Positions 52,514-61,875 of a DNA stretch of 64,000 nt are shown here, piece after piece (positions within the stretch are counted from its first letter, which is position 1; each line of letters begins with the position of its first letter). The stretch comes from an uncultured Eisenbergiella sp. (GTDB lineage: Bacteria > Bacillota > Clostridia > Lachnospirales > Lachnospiraceae). The DNA lies in contig CANQVD010000009.1 of the NCBI GenBank assembly GCA_947627215.1, forward strand, positions 1 through 64,000, read 5' to 3'. Made by a program: the position numbers and the translations under genes. The notes beneath the pieces were generated by a model, which was not told where the DNA came from, did no database searches, and saw nothing but the letters and a program-made list of their open reading frames with translations.

Positions 52514-53363
52514 GATATTTCTCCATGATCTTATGTATTTTCCTGTTATCCCCCCAAACCGCTTTTGAGTCATAGGGGCGGTCAGGGAACTTCCCATAAG
52601 CCAGCCTGATATGATATCGGTTATCCCTGATAAACTGTTCTACCCTGTCACAAAGCTTCTGCGGTATTCCGGAACAGGCATTGATCACTCCGTTGATCTC
52701 ATCCTGTTCAACGATTGCCGCAACCTGCCTGCAAAATTCATCGTAATCTATAAAATCCCATTGATTCTGCCCCTTTGTAAAAGGGAATTCTTTATCCCCC
52801 CTCTTCTCTGCTACTGTGATCTTAGAGAAAATGGAACTTCCAAATTCCGTATTTCCCACAATATAGTATCCGCGAATCCATTGATAAATGAGCGCATTCT
52901 CTTCAGCAAGTAACTGTACGCATTTTCGCAGTGTATCCTTCCCAATCCCATATAAGCTCTGCGGATTAGTCGGAGTATCTTCTTTAATGCTTCCCTCCCA
53001 GAAGCCTACCTCATGCATACTTCCCATAACGGACAAATGCTTCACACCTCCATCAACCACACGCTTCAAAAACATATAATGCCGCGGAATATCCTCTATA
53101 TGGCTCAGAGCGCTATGCACAAACCCATCCCGCCATGCAAGGTGCAGTACCTTCTCCGCCTGTATTCCATAATATGTAAATTCCTTTAATGGATCTTCCA
53201 CAGAAAAAAGATCTGCCTGATAAACGACAGCCCGGCTGTCCACATGATCCGCGGCAAAATCCACGGCGATAACCTTCGACCCATCATCCAATAATTGCTT
53301 TACAACGCCCTGGCCTATATACCCATTTGCTCCGGTCACCAAGAGTACATTTCGTCCTTCCAT
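52497..53363 (-). CDS. NAD-dependent epimerase/dehydratase family protein
   Basis: A 288-residue extended SDR: GANGYIGQGVV (Rossmann loop), a Tyr-x3-Lys in LYGIGKDTL, and an acceptor Ser in SVMGSMHEVGFW. It probably modifies a nucleotide sugar for the EPS, but the exact reaction is not readable. ATG at 53363 (GGAG 8 nt upstream) is preferred to the GTG at 53372. Confidence 0.82.
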   Translation of the reverse strand: MEGRNVLLVTGANGYIGQGVVKQLLDDGSKVIAVDFAADHVDSRAVVYQADLFSVEDPLKEFTYYGIQAEKVLHLAWRDGFVHSALSHIEDIPRHYMFLKRVVDGGVKHLSVMGSMHEVGFWEGSIKEDTPTNPQSLYGIGKDTLRKCVQLLAEENALIYQWIRGYYIVGNTEFGSSIFSKITVAEKRGDKEFPFTKGQNQWDFIDYDEFCRQVAAIVEQDEINGVINACSGIPQKLCDRVEQFIRDNRYHIRLAYGKFPDRPYDSKAVWGDNRKIHKIMEKYHADNE

Positions 53364-53473
53364 GTTAATCACTCCACTTTTAATATGCGCACGGCTGCTC
53401 CAACGTCTATCGGCTTTCTCTCTGAGGAAAATCCTTTCTTCATAAAAATTATCCCATCATCCCTTGTTGCCAT

Positions 53474-53569
53474 TTATTCTAATTTCAGGAACTGCTTATC
53501 AGGGAGCAAATTGAATACCCCTGTATGATACAGCGATAAATATGCACGTTTTATCATTGATTTGATCAT
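53474..53569 (-). pseudogene. N-terminal relic of a TupA-like ATP-grasp EPS protein
   Basis: A 31-codon frame, MIKSMIKRAYLSLYHTGV..LLPDKQFLKLE, then TAA. It resembles the first 30 residues of TupA-like ATP-grasp proteins of Gram-positive capsule loci (typically ...LLxDKxFLKLxYR..GKxLNLKNPxTFNEKLQWLK). The rest is gone; a 24-codon frame follows (MKKGFSSERKPIDVGAAVRI...) that I do not recognise. Confidence 0.5.
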
Positions 53570-53594
53570 GGTTCTATGCTCCCTTACCACCGCT

Positions 53595-54584
53595 CTATTT
53601 TAAAAGGCAAATGACAGGCTTTACATACGAATGCATAAATCCCACCATGCGGATCGCCAGCCAACTTGGCAATGCATGATAGATTTTTACGACCCTTTCG
53701 TGTTTTTCAAAATCTTTCATCTTACGCAGCGGTGTGTCCTTCCACAAGCTGTGCGCATGGTATTCCCACCACAGTTCCGCATAGGGATGTTTGCTGCCCT
53801 CAAACCACGGCCGGATAGACAAAAAACTGGTATTAAAATGAACCACTGCCGGGCTCGCGACCGCCGCTTCCCATTCCTGCTTGGAGTAACCGAATTGCGG
53901 CTTACGGTAGATCCGCATTTCCTCATAGGTAAAGTCGTAGGCCAGCGCGGTCAGATTGTAGCGCGGACTGACCAGTATAAACTGGTTGCTGATGGTGCTG
54001 TTGAAAATATCCTGGTCGGGATATTCCACTTTTCCCTTACGCTCATAGATGCGCCTGATGAGCTTGTCCTGTATATTTTGTTTCCGCCATTCCACCACAT
54101 TCATCAGCAGCATGCCGGTATTGATGTAGTTATCGGTCTTCTTTGCTCCGATCGCCCATTTGTGGAAGTTGCTCATGCATTCCAGGCATGCCGCGCCCAA
54201 GTGGTTTGTAATATCGGTGTTCCACAGTTCTTCCAGCGAGTCAGTTATCAGGATATCCCCGTCAAAATACAGAACCTTCTCAACTTCAGGATATTTTGAA
54301 AACAATACGCCCAAAAACAGGCGGACAAATACATTGCGCTTCCAGCGGGAGGTCGGAGGGGTAATTTCCAAAAGTTTCTCGTTCTCCGGCATAGGGATGA
54401 AGTCAAGCTGCTGGTTGTATGCCTGCGCTGTTTGGACAAGCCTTTCTTTGTTTTCTTTGCTGATTTGATCCTCAACAATAAATACATGTATCTCGCCCAT
54501 GTGCTTGTTAGTTTCCAGCAGGGAAAGAAGTGATACCCCTGTGATTTCAGCAAAATTCTCATCTGAGACATACATAATGTTCAT
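53595..54584 (-). CDS. Glycosyltransferase family 8
   Basis: A 329-residue GT8 enzyme: MNIMYVSDENFAEITGVSLLSLLE, the DxD metal motif in VLYFDGDILITDSLEELW, NTGMLLMNVVEWR and YPDQDIFNSTI. GT8 enzymes transfer glucose or galactose from UDP-sugars with retention. It starts 4 nt after the glf stop, so they are translationally linked. GC content is closer to the host average than in the GT2 genes. Confidence 0.9.
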   Translation of the reverse strand: MNIMYVSDENFAEITGVSLLSLLETNKHMGEIHVFIVEDQISKENKERLVQTAQAYNQQLDFIPMPENEKLLEITPPTSRWKRNVFVRLFLGVLFSKYPEVEKVLYFDGDILITDSLEELWNTDITNHLGAACLECMSNFHKWAIGAKKTDNYINTGMLLMNVVEWRKQNIQDKLIRRIYERKGKVEYPDQDIFNSTISNQFILVSPRYNLTALAYDFTYEEMRIYRKPQFGYSKQEWEAAVASPAVVHFNTSFLSIRPWFEGSKHPYAELWWEYHAHSLWKDTPLRKMKDFEKHERVVKIYHALPSWLAIRMVGFMHSYVKPVICLLK

Positions 54585-54588
54585 TCTT

Positions 54589-55707
54589 TCACCCTGTCCT
54601 GCCGTATTGTCCGTTTGCTTCCAGTGCTGCTTTGATAACCTGATCCATGTCATAATACTTGTACTCACCTAGCCGACCGCCAAAGATAATGTTTTGTTCC
54701 TTGGCTGCCAGCTCCTTATACTGCTCATATAAGCGCTGGTTCTTCTCGTCATTAACCGGATAATACGGCTCGTCGCCAGGTCGCCATTCCTTTGAATACT
54801 CCCGGGTAATAACCGTCTTGCCTGCATTGCCCTTACCGAACTCAAAATGCTTGTGCTCGATGATGCGCGTATAAGGTGTTTCAGCATCGGTGAAGTTCAT
54901 CCCCGCCACACCCTGGTAGTTGTCACAGTTCAATATCTCGGTCTCAAATCGCAGGCTGCGGTATTCCAGTGAACCATACTTGTATCCGAAATAGGCATCA
55001 ATAGGTCCAGTGTACAGTACCGTTTCCGCCAGCTTGTCCAGTTCCGCCTTGCTGGCCAAGTAATCAACTCCCAACCGCACCTCGATACCCGTAAGCATAT
55101 TCTCCACCATTTTGGTGTAGCCGCCGATAGGGATGCCCTGATACGAATGGTTAAAATAGTTGTTATCATACCGCAGACGCACCGGCAGGCGGCGGATAAT
55201 AAAGCTTGGCAGTCGGTCACAGGGACGCCCCCATTGCTTTTGCGTATAACCTTTGATGAGCTTCTCATACACATCACGACCGACCAATTTGATAGCCTGT
55301 TCTTCAAGATTTTTCGGCTCGCCAGTTATTTCTTTGCATTGCTGTTCGAGGATGGCTCCGGCCTGCTGCGGGGTGTTGATGCCCCACATCTGATGGAAGG
55401 TATTCATATTGAAAGGTAGATTGTACAACTCGCCCTTGTAGTTGGCCACCGGCTCATAACGGAAGTGATTAAACTTTACGAATCGCTGCACATATCGCCA
55501 CACTTCTTCGTTGTCGGTATGGAAAATGTGCGGACCATACATATGAATCTGAATACCATCTATTTCTTTTGAATAGATATTGCCGGCAATGTGGTCCCGC
55601 TGGTCAATAACCAAACAACGCTTACCGTCATCCGTCATCCGGCGTGCAAACACCGCACCGAACAATCCAGCACCGACAATGAGGTAATCATACGATTTCA
55701 TACTCAT
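54589..55707 (-). CDS. glf: UDP-galactopyranose mutase
   Basis: A 372-residue flavoenzyme: FAD loop YLIVGAGLFGAVFAR, HIAGNIYSKEIDGIQIHMYGPHIFHT, and the C-terminal FGGRLGEYKYYDMDQVI. It converts UDP-Galp to UDP-Galf. With galE two genes upstream, UDP-galactofuranose can be made from UDP-glucose. The ATG at 55707 (MSMK) has AAGGAAGAG upstream. Confidence 0.95.
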   Translation of the reverse strand: MSMKSYDYLIVGAGLFGAVFARRMTDDGKRCLVIDQRDHIAGNIYSKEIDGIQIHMYGPHIFHTDNEEVWRYVQRFVKFNHFRYEPVANYKGELYNLPFNMNTFHQMWGINTPQQAGAILEQQCKEITGEPKNLEEQAIKLVGRDVYEKLIKGYTQKQWGRPCDRLPSFIIRRLPVRLRYDNNYFNHSYQGIPIGGYTKMVENMLTGIEVRLGVDYLASKAELDKLAETVLYTGPIDAYFGYKYGSLEYRSLRFETEILNCDNYQGVAGMNFTDAETPYTRIIEHKHFEFGKGNAGKTVITREYSKEWRPGDEPYYPVNDEKNQRLYEQYKELAAKEQNIIFGGRLGEYKYYDMDQVIKAALEANGQYGRTG

Positions 55708-55758
55708 AACTCTTCCTTTTGGATTTTGCAAATTTTCCGTTCGCTACAGTAATTTTTC

Positions 55759-56688
55759 TCAAATAACGGCATACAGTACCGTTTCTGTACCATTGTTGCG
55801 ATATTGCCTTACATACAGTTTGTATTCCGGAACCAATTCGTGGATATATTCAGGAATGCGCAACATATCTTCGTCACTGTGATACAGGCAAATCGTCAGT
55901 TTGGGATGATTCCGACGAATCGTTTCCTCTGCTCCGTGCAGCGCAGCAAATTCAGAACCCTCGATATCCATCTTTATCCATGTCACATCTTTGCAAATAG
56001 GAATATCATCCATGCGCGCAACAGAAATTTGACATGTTGCTTCTGATTCATCCTGCGTAATGTGTGATTGTCCGCCGCTTGTTTTAAAGTAAAGGACAGC
56101 GTCATGATCCGAAACACCCTTATCGACGATCACAACTTTACCGTTGTCGCCAAAACCAGATCTCAGCAGGCTTTGGTTCGTCTTGTCCGGTTCAAGGGCA
56201 ACGATTTTATAAAGGGAAACATTATCCCTTGCAGCATTTTTAATAAACAGCCTTATTGTATCGCCCGAAAAGGCACCACAGTCGGCAAATACTTCCCCCT
56301 TTTGAACGTGAATAATATCTGGGGCGAAATACTGCTCCTGTATAGGGCTAATAAGTTCTTTTTTCAGCGGCTTTCTATCAGCACGGTATGCGATTACCCC
56401 TCCCCACACCATTTTCGACTTTTCATCGGCAAAGATATGCAAAAGCTCGTTTATCCTTTTCTGATTGTCCAAATAATATTTTCGGCTTTTCAACATAGCA
56501 CTTGATGGGTGCTTTCTCAATTTCCGATCTGATAAGGAAGTAAGGCATGCATTGATTGCGCTGGAGATGCCTGTATTATGTAAAGTCTGGGCGATAATTA
56601 AAGTCGCTTTATGCTCGTTCATCACCGACCATACACGATTTGCTGCATACGGCACTGTGAATTTTTGTCTTGTCTCCTGATTACCCAT
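55759..56688 (-). CDS. FkbM-family methyltransferase
   Basis: A 309-residue protein. The C-terminal ~180 residues form a SAM-dependent FkbM fold: VFADCGAFSGDTIRLF (SAM loop), ALEPDKTNQ, ISVARMDDI and IKMDIEGSEFAALHGAEETI. It may methylate a sugar hydroxyl or other acceptor of the polymer. GGGAGACAAAA precedes the ATG. Confidence 0.88.
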   Translation of the reverse strand: MGNQETRQKFTVPYAANRVWSVMNEHKATLIIAQTLHNTGISSAINACLTSLSDRKLRKHPSSAMLKSRKYYLDNQKRINELLHIFADEKSKMVWGGVIAYRADRKPLKKELISPIQEQYFAPDIIHVQKGEVFADCGAFSGDTIRLFIKNAARDNVSLYKIVALEPDKTNQSLLRSGFGDNGKVVIVDKGVSDHDAVLYFKTSGGQSHITQDESEATCQISVARMDDIPICKDVTWIKMDIEGSEFAALHGAEETIRRNHPKLTICLYHSDEDMLRIPEYIHELVPEYKLYVRQYRNNGTETVLYAVI

Positions 56689-56711
56689 TTTTGTCTCCCA
56701 ATTGTTTTGAA

Positions 56712-57686
56712 TCAGTATATTTTCATTTCATGCCATCGCCACGCATGGCGGACGATAATATCAATATCGGCGTACTCCGGCTTCCAGCCCAGCACTGCTT
56801 TTGCCTTTTCACTGCTCCCCACAAGCACTGCCGGATCGCCCGGCCTGCGGGGCGAAGGTGTAACAGTGAAGTCTCTCCCCGTCACCCGTTTGACCGCACT
56901 GATAATCTCCAGCACGCTTGTCCCCTTCTCATTCCCCAGATTGAAACAGTCGCTTTCGCCGCCTCTTTCCAGATACTGCAGCGCCAGCAGATGCGCCCGT
57001 GCCAGGTCTGTCACATGGATATAATCTCGCACACAGCTTCCGTCCGGCGTGAGATAATCCATCCCAAAGACTTTGATATCCGGCCGCTTTCCCGACGCCG
57101 CATCCAGCACCAGCGGGATGATATGCGTCTCCGGGTTATGGCTTTCCCCAATTTCTCCGTCCGGGTCAGCACCCGCCGCGTTGAAATAACGCAGCACGAC
57201 ATATTTTAATCCATACGCTTTTCCATAATCCCGGAAAATCCGCTCTACAGTCAGCTTCGTCTCTCCATAGGGATTGATCGGCTTCTGCGGCATCTCCTCC
57301 GTGATGGGCACTTTTTCAGGTTCCCCATAAGTTGCGCAGGTAGAAGAAAAAATGATCTTGTCACATTGATGCTTCCTCATCACATGGAGCAGATTCAGCG
57401 TATTCACGACATTGTTGAAATAATACTTTTCCGGCTCCCGCACGCTCTCGCCCACATAGGCATACGCAGCGAAATGGAGCACAGCGTCAATGGGATATTT
57501 CTGAAACACAGCTTCTATCTCTTCCTGGTTTTTCAGGTCTCCCTGAATAAAAGTTCCCCATTTGACTGCCTCTTTATGTCCATATACCAGATTGTCAAAT
57601 ATAACTGTTTCATATCCCTGCTGTGATAACAACTTATTCGTGTGGGAGCCTATATACCCGGCCCCGCCGCAGATCAATACTGCCAT
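56712..57686 (-). CDS. galE: UDP-glucose 4-epimerase
   Basis: A 324-residue extended SDR with GGAGYIGSHT (7-16), SSTCATYGEP, catalytic Y140 and K144 in NPYGETK and PDGSCVRDYIHVTDLA. It interconverts UDP-glucose and UDP-galactose and feeds Glf. Confidence 0.95.
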   Translation of the reverse strand: MAVLICGGAGYIGSHTNKLLSQQGYETVIFDNLVYGHKEAVKWGTFIQGDLKNQEEIEAVFQKYPIDAVLHFAAYAYVGESVREPEKYYFNNVVNTLNLLHVMRKHQCDKIIFSSTCATYGEPEKVPITEEMPQKPINPYGETKLTVERIFRDYGKAYGLKYVVLRYFNAAGADPDGEIGESHNPETHIIPLVLDAASGKRPDIKVFGMDYLTPDGSCVRDYIHVTDLARAHLLALQYLERGGESDCFNLGNEKGTSVLEIISAVKRVTGRDFTVTPSPRRPGDPAVLVGSSEKAKAVLGWKPEYADIDIIVRHAWRWHEMKIY

Positions 57687-57704
57687 TTTCGTTCTTTCCC
57701 TTCC

Positions 57705-58400
57705 TTACTCGGCTCCCTTTCCGCTGATCACGGCAGGAATCGCCATGCAGATGATCTTCAAATCCGTCAATACGTCTGCCTCGTTTATGTACCGGTAATC
57801 CATCCGCATCCACTCATCAAATGGAACATCATTTCTACCACTGACCTGCCAGTAGCATACCAGTCCTGGCTTCGCCAGCAGCCGTTTCCTTTGCTGCTGT
57901 GTCAATTGCGCCGTCTCATAGGTTGGCAGCGGCCTTGGACCGACAATGCTCATCTGCCCCAACAGGATATTGATAAGCTGAGGCAGCTCGTCAATACTGG
58001 TTTTGCGAATCAGCTTTCCAACTCTTGTAACCCTCGGATCATTTGTGAGTTTGAACGCCGGACCGTCCAGCTCGTTTTGGGATTCCAGCTCAAATCTTTT
58101 CTCCGGGGCATCCCGAAACATGCTTCGGAACTTAATCATACGGAAAACCCTGCCGTTAAGACCGTTTCTTTCCTGAAAAAACAGCACCGGCCCCGGATCG
58201 TCTATGTAAATGGCGGCAGCAACGATCAAGAACAGCGGCAAAAGAAGAATCAGCCCAATAAGGCTCGCCGCGATGTCAAAGGTCCGTTTCATAAACCGGT
58301 ATCCAAACCGCCTGTTTGGGGCAACCGAATAAATGGGAACTGCGACCGCATCCGTCAATTCATATGAAACCATCGATTCCTTCGGAACAGCCTGAGCCAT
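57705..58400 (-). CDS. Priming sugar-phosphate transferase (undecaprenyl-phosphate acceptor)
   Basis: A 231-residue bacterial sugar transferase (WcaJ/PglC fold): one reentrant membrane helix (FDIAASLIGLILLLPLFLIVAAAI), then GPVLFFQERNG, MIKFRSM, TRVGKLIRKTSIDELPQL and MSIVGPRPLP. It moves a sugar-1-phosphate from a UDP-sugar to undecaprenyl phosphate and starts each repeat unit. The type of sugar, glucose or galactose, is not settled. Confidence 0.92.
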   Translation of the reverse strand: MAQAVPKESMVSYELTDAVAVPIYSVAPNRRFGYRFMKRTFDIAASLIGLILLLPLFLIVAAAIYIDDPGPVLFFQERNGLNGRVFRMIKFRSMFRDAPEKRFELESQNELDGPAFKLTNDPRVTRVGKLIRKTSIDELPQLINILLGQMSIVGPRPLPTYETAQLTQQQRKRLLAKPGLVCYWQVSGRNDVPFDEWMRMDYRYINEADVLTDLKIICMAIPAVISGKGAE

Positions 58401-58473
58401 GATCCTTCACCTCAACCATTTTTTTCATCGTTTTTCCATACAGGGCGTCCTGAAAGCCAGCTCTGCTGCACCC

Positions 58474-61206
58474 TCATGTCGTATCAAACACGATCCCGAT
58501 TTCCGCCAGGCGCTCAATCCTGTCCGCCTCCAGCACGCCTTTTCTGTATCTCTGTTCCTGTGAGCGGAGCCATTCTCCCAGCGGGTATCCCTCCGCCGTC
58601 ACATAGGACAAGAGGACCGGCACCTGCCCGCCGTTTCGGCGGTACGCCTTTGCGAAGCTGTATCCGCGGTTCCATCTGTCCGCCTGGACATTCCAGACCA
58701 TGCCCAATCCCTCCAGCATCCGGATCCGCTCGCCGGTCAGCTTTCCCTCCCGATACCGGGTGCGCTGGTTCCAGATCCAGATTCCCAGCCGGTATCCGTC
58801 TTTTGCCGTATAGCTTCCTTTTACATCGAGATGTCCGTGTTCGCCGTAGTAGGCCCTTGCGTGTTCCAGACCGCGCAGCCATGCTTCCTCTGTCACATCC
58901 CATGTGATCCCGAGGGCTTCCAGCCGCCTGATCTGCACGGGCTTCAGCTTGCCCTCCGCATGTTTTTTCCGCTGTTCCGATACCCATGCACCGAGGGGAA
59001 AGCCGTCCGCGTCCCTGTATCCGGCAGGCGGGTTCAGCCCGCCCTGCGCGTCGAAATAGGCTTTCGCATATCCGTATGCGCGTTCCCATCTGCTCCTGTC
59101 CCGATGCCAGCTCATGCCGATCTCATCCAGCAGGCGGATCTGTTCCTCCGAAATATATTTTCCCCTCTTCCGGTTGTACCGCTGCTGGGAGATCCACGTC
59201 CCCAGCCTCACGCCGTCCTCCGTCTCGTAATGTACATGGATATTCAGGTTGCCGTGGTCCCGATAGTACTGCTTCGCAAGCTCATAATACTGCTGCCAGT
59301 TGCGGGTCAGAACGGATTCCCACTGTATCCCGATCCCCTCCAGCCTGCGCCTTCTCTCTTCCTTCAGGGTCCCGCTGTGATACTGATTCCTGACGCCGCG
59401 ATACCACGCTCCCAGACGTACCCCGTCCTTTGTTTCATACGCTGCCGGGATGTCCAGATCGCCATGCTCCTTCAGGTAGGCCTTTGCCGCTTCAAATTTC
59501 TGCTCCCATGCGTCCTCAAATTCCCACACCATGCCCAGCGCGGAAAGCCTGTCGAACTGTTCGTCCGTAAGTATTCCGTCCCGCTGCTTCCGGCGCTGCC
59601 GGATGATCCAGTATGCCAGTCCGGGATCCATCCTGCGGGTAGGGAGGAGATCGCCGTGGGCGTCCCGATATTCCTTCGCCTGACGGTATTTTTCTTCCCA
59701 ATGCCGCTCCTGCTGGGTCTGCCAGCTCATGCCGATCTGATTCAGCTTCTCGATCTGTTCCTGGCTGATCCCCGCGCCGCTGCGGTAGTTGGTTCGCTGC
59801 GTAACGATCCAGAGCCCCAGCTTCGTCCCGTCCGGCGCAACGTAGTCGGCAGCGGGAAGCAGGTCGCCGTTTTCCCGATAATAGGCTTCCGCCTCCGCAT
59901 ACATGAACTCCCAGGAGGCGGTGAGCGTATCCTCCAGCTCATGGAACAGCGCGCGGCAGTCCTCCACCGCTTCGATGATCTGAAACCGCTCGTTGACAAG
60001 GATTCCCGGTTCTCCCAGAAGCTGGTAAAGCTGCCGGAATTCCCGCATCTCATCCTGAATAGCGCTGATGCTGTATAATCCGGCTATGTTATTGACAATA
60101 TCAAAGATCACCGGCTCCCCGGAGCCGCTCGCTGACAGCGCCCGCCCGATCTGCTGCTTATAGACAGTGGGCGATACCGTCGGCCGCAGCAGGATCACCC
60201 CGTCCACCCCGTCCACATGGATGCCTTCGTTCAGGGCGTCGATGCAATAGAGCAGGCGCAGATGGTCGTCCTCCCTGTCCGCCTTAAACGCATCGAAGGA
60301 TTCGCTTGCCTCCGGGTCCTGGGAATAGACCGAATACACCCGCGGGCATTCATCCACGGAATGGAACCACTCCGGATGTCCCATCATCTCATCCATGTGC
60401 TCCTTATTGGAGCAGAACACGATGTATTTCCCATGCGGGGCAGGCATATATTTCCGGAAGATCACATCCAGTCCGTCCGCCTTTTCCAGGGTGCGCCGCA
60501 GCGCTTCGAGGATCCGGTCGGCCCGATCCCGCTGGCGTCTGTTCCGGATGCTGAGGATTCTTTTTTGATACCGCTCCAGATCCTTCCGGTACGAGTAAAC
60601 CGCCATCACATAGCGGGGCGGGTTCAGGATCCCGCGCGAGATCGCCTCTCCCAGCGTCATTTCCGAGGCGATATTTCCCCCAAACAGCTCCTCCGACATG
60701 TCCCTCCGGTTGTCGAGATAACGGACCGCCGTTGCGGAAAGGCCCAGCACCGGCACGTCGGGAAAAAGGCGCAGGAGCCTTGCGACGCCGGTCTGCCACT
60801 GCGCCGCCCCTGCCCTGTGAAACTCATCCCATATCTCCAGAGACGGGTTGAGGGCCCGAACGGACGCCTCATCCATGTTCATGAGCTTCGCATAGGTCAG
60901 GTAAACGATATTGCCCGGAACCTCGGCGCCGGTCGCCCTGAGATTCTCGATCTGCGTCCGGAAGATGTACTCGCTGGGGGACAGCCACAAAACGGTTTTG
61001 TCCGGATGATCCTCGCACAGCTTAAAGCCGATGAAGGATTTCCCCGTGCCGGTGGGATGGATCACCGCGGCTCTGCCCGTTTCCAGCATCATTTCCGACG
61101 CCGCTTCGTATGCGGCCTGATTATGTTTGTATAACGTGACGGAAGCGGGACCGGTCCGCGATTCAGTCCCCATACTGCCCATAGTACTTCCCGTAATACC
61201 TGCCAT
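58474..61206 (-). CDS. SF2 DEAD/DEAH-type helicase with seven helicase-associated repeats
   Basis: A 910-residue protein (slightly less if it starts at the ATG 61182 or 61173). The SF2 core has Walker A HPTGTGKS (50-57), DEFH (127-130), LSATA (156-160) and motif VI QQIGRALS (351-358). Residues ~432-908 hold seven helicase-associated repeats of ~68 residues, each with a W...Y..AK.Y...HG.L core and a [RK]LG.W...QR segment (GLWIVTQR, GAWYRGVR, GTWISQQR, GAWVSEQR, GIWIWNQR, GEWLRSQE). These bind nucleic acid in other proteins. It begins inside the end of the tyrosine-kinase gene, so it is translated with EPS genes, an unusual position. Confidence 0.9.
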   Translation of the reverse strand: MAGITGSTMGSMGTESRTGPASVTLYKHNQAAYEAASEMMLETGRAAVIHPTGTGKSFIGFKLCEDHPDKTVLWLSPSEYIFRTQIENLRATGAEVPGNIVYLTYAKLMNMDEASVRALNPSLEIWDEFHRAGAAQWQTGVARLLRLFPDVPVLGLSATAVRYLDNRRDMSEELFGGNIASEMTLGEAISRGILNPPRYVMAVYSYRKDLERYQKRILSIRNRRQRDRADRILEALRRTLEKADGLDVIFRKYMPAPHGKYIVFCSNKEHMDEMMGHPEWFHSVDECPRVYSVYSQDPEASESFDAFKADREDDHLRLLYCIDALNEGIHVDGVDGVILLRPTVSPTVYKQQIGRALSASGSGEPVIFDIVNNIAGLYSISAIQDEMREFRQLYQLLGEPGILVNERFQIIEAVEDCRALFHELEDTLTASWEFMYAEAEAYYRENGDLLPAADYVAPDGTKLGLWIVTQRTNYRSGAGISQEQIEKLNQIGMSWQTQQERHWEEKYRQAKEYRDAHGDLLPTRRMDPGLAYWIIRQRRKQRDGILTDEQFDRLSALGMVWEFEDAWEQKFEAAKAYLKEHGDLDIPAAYETKDGVRLGAWYRGVRNQYHSGTLKEERRRRLEGIGIQWESVLTRNWQQYYELAKQYYRDHGNLNIHVHYETEDGVRLGTWISQQRYNRKRGKYISEEQIRLLDEIGMSWHRDRSRWERAYGYAKAYFDAQGGLNPPAGYRDADGFPLGAWVSEQRKKHAEGKLKPVQIRRLEALGITWDVTEEAWLRGLEHARAYYGEHGHLDVKGSYTAKDGYRLGIWIWNQRTRYREGKLTGERIRMLEGLGMVWNVQADRWNRGYSFAKAYRRNGGQVPVLLSYVTAEGYPLGEWLRSQEQRYRKGVLEADRIERLAEIGIVFDTT

Positions 61207-61858
61207 AATACTTTCCGTAATACCCCTTCCCGGAAAGGTTCACCTTGTTCAGCACGCACCCCAGGATCTTCGCGTCCGCGATCTCCAACTGCTCCTTCGC
61301 CTTTCTGGCAAACCGGTAGCTGATCGCGCCGCATTCCAGGACGATCACCATGCCGTCGCAGCACTTCGAAACGACGGCCGCGTCGATGACGCTGCCGATC
61401 GGAGGCGTATCCACGATGACGATATCGAACTCCTCCCGCGCTTTTTCAACCGCGTTTTTAAAGATCTGATTGCCCAGAAGCTCGCTGGGGTTCGGCGGCA
61501 CGGGGCCGGCGAAGATCATATAAAAATCGGGGACATCCGTCGCGCAGATGACGTCGTCGAAAGCCTGCTTCCCGGCCAGGCAGTTCGTGAGCCCCAGCTT
61601 CACACGCCCCTTCCTGTACCGCGACTTCATCGTCGACTTCCTAAGGTCCGCGTCGATCAGAAGCGTTTTCTTTCCCGCCTGCGCGAAGGAAAGCGCCAGT
61701 TCAAAGGAAACGCTCGATTTCCCCTCGTTGGGCGTCGCGCTGGTGATCCCGATCACCCTGATGCTGTCCCCGGAAAACTCAATGTTCGTCCGCAGGGTCT
61801 TAAAGGCCTCCCTCGTCCTGAAGTCCTGCGCCTGCTGTTTGATCTCGATCTCCTGCAT
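61163..61858 (-). CDS. EPS tyrosine kinase (CpsD/Wze-like)
   Basis: A 231-residue BY-kinase: FRTLRTNIEF-like REAFKTLRTN, Walker A SATPNEGKSS (40-49, K47), Walker A' LLIDADLRKS, Walker B IVIVDTPPIGSV. The last ~25 residues are a tyrosine cluster with repeated YYGKYYG units, the autophosphorylation tail. It needs the Wzz-like protein upstream as activator and controls polymer length. The helicase gene begins within the tail sequence in a different frame. Confidence 0.94.
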   Translation of the reverse strand: MQEIEIKQQAQDFRTREAFKTLRTNIEFSGDSIRVIGITSATPNEGKSSVSFELALSFAQAGKKTLLIDADLRKSTMKSRYRKGRVKLGLTNCLAGKQAFDDVICATDVPDFYMIFAGPVPPNPSELLGNQIFKNAVEKAREEFDIVIVDTPPIGSVIDAAVVSKCCDGMVIVLECGAISYRFARKAKEQLEIADAKILGCVLNKVNLSGKGYYGKYYGRYYGKYYGQYGD

Positions 61859-61875
61859 GGGAATCTTCCTTCCGT

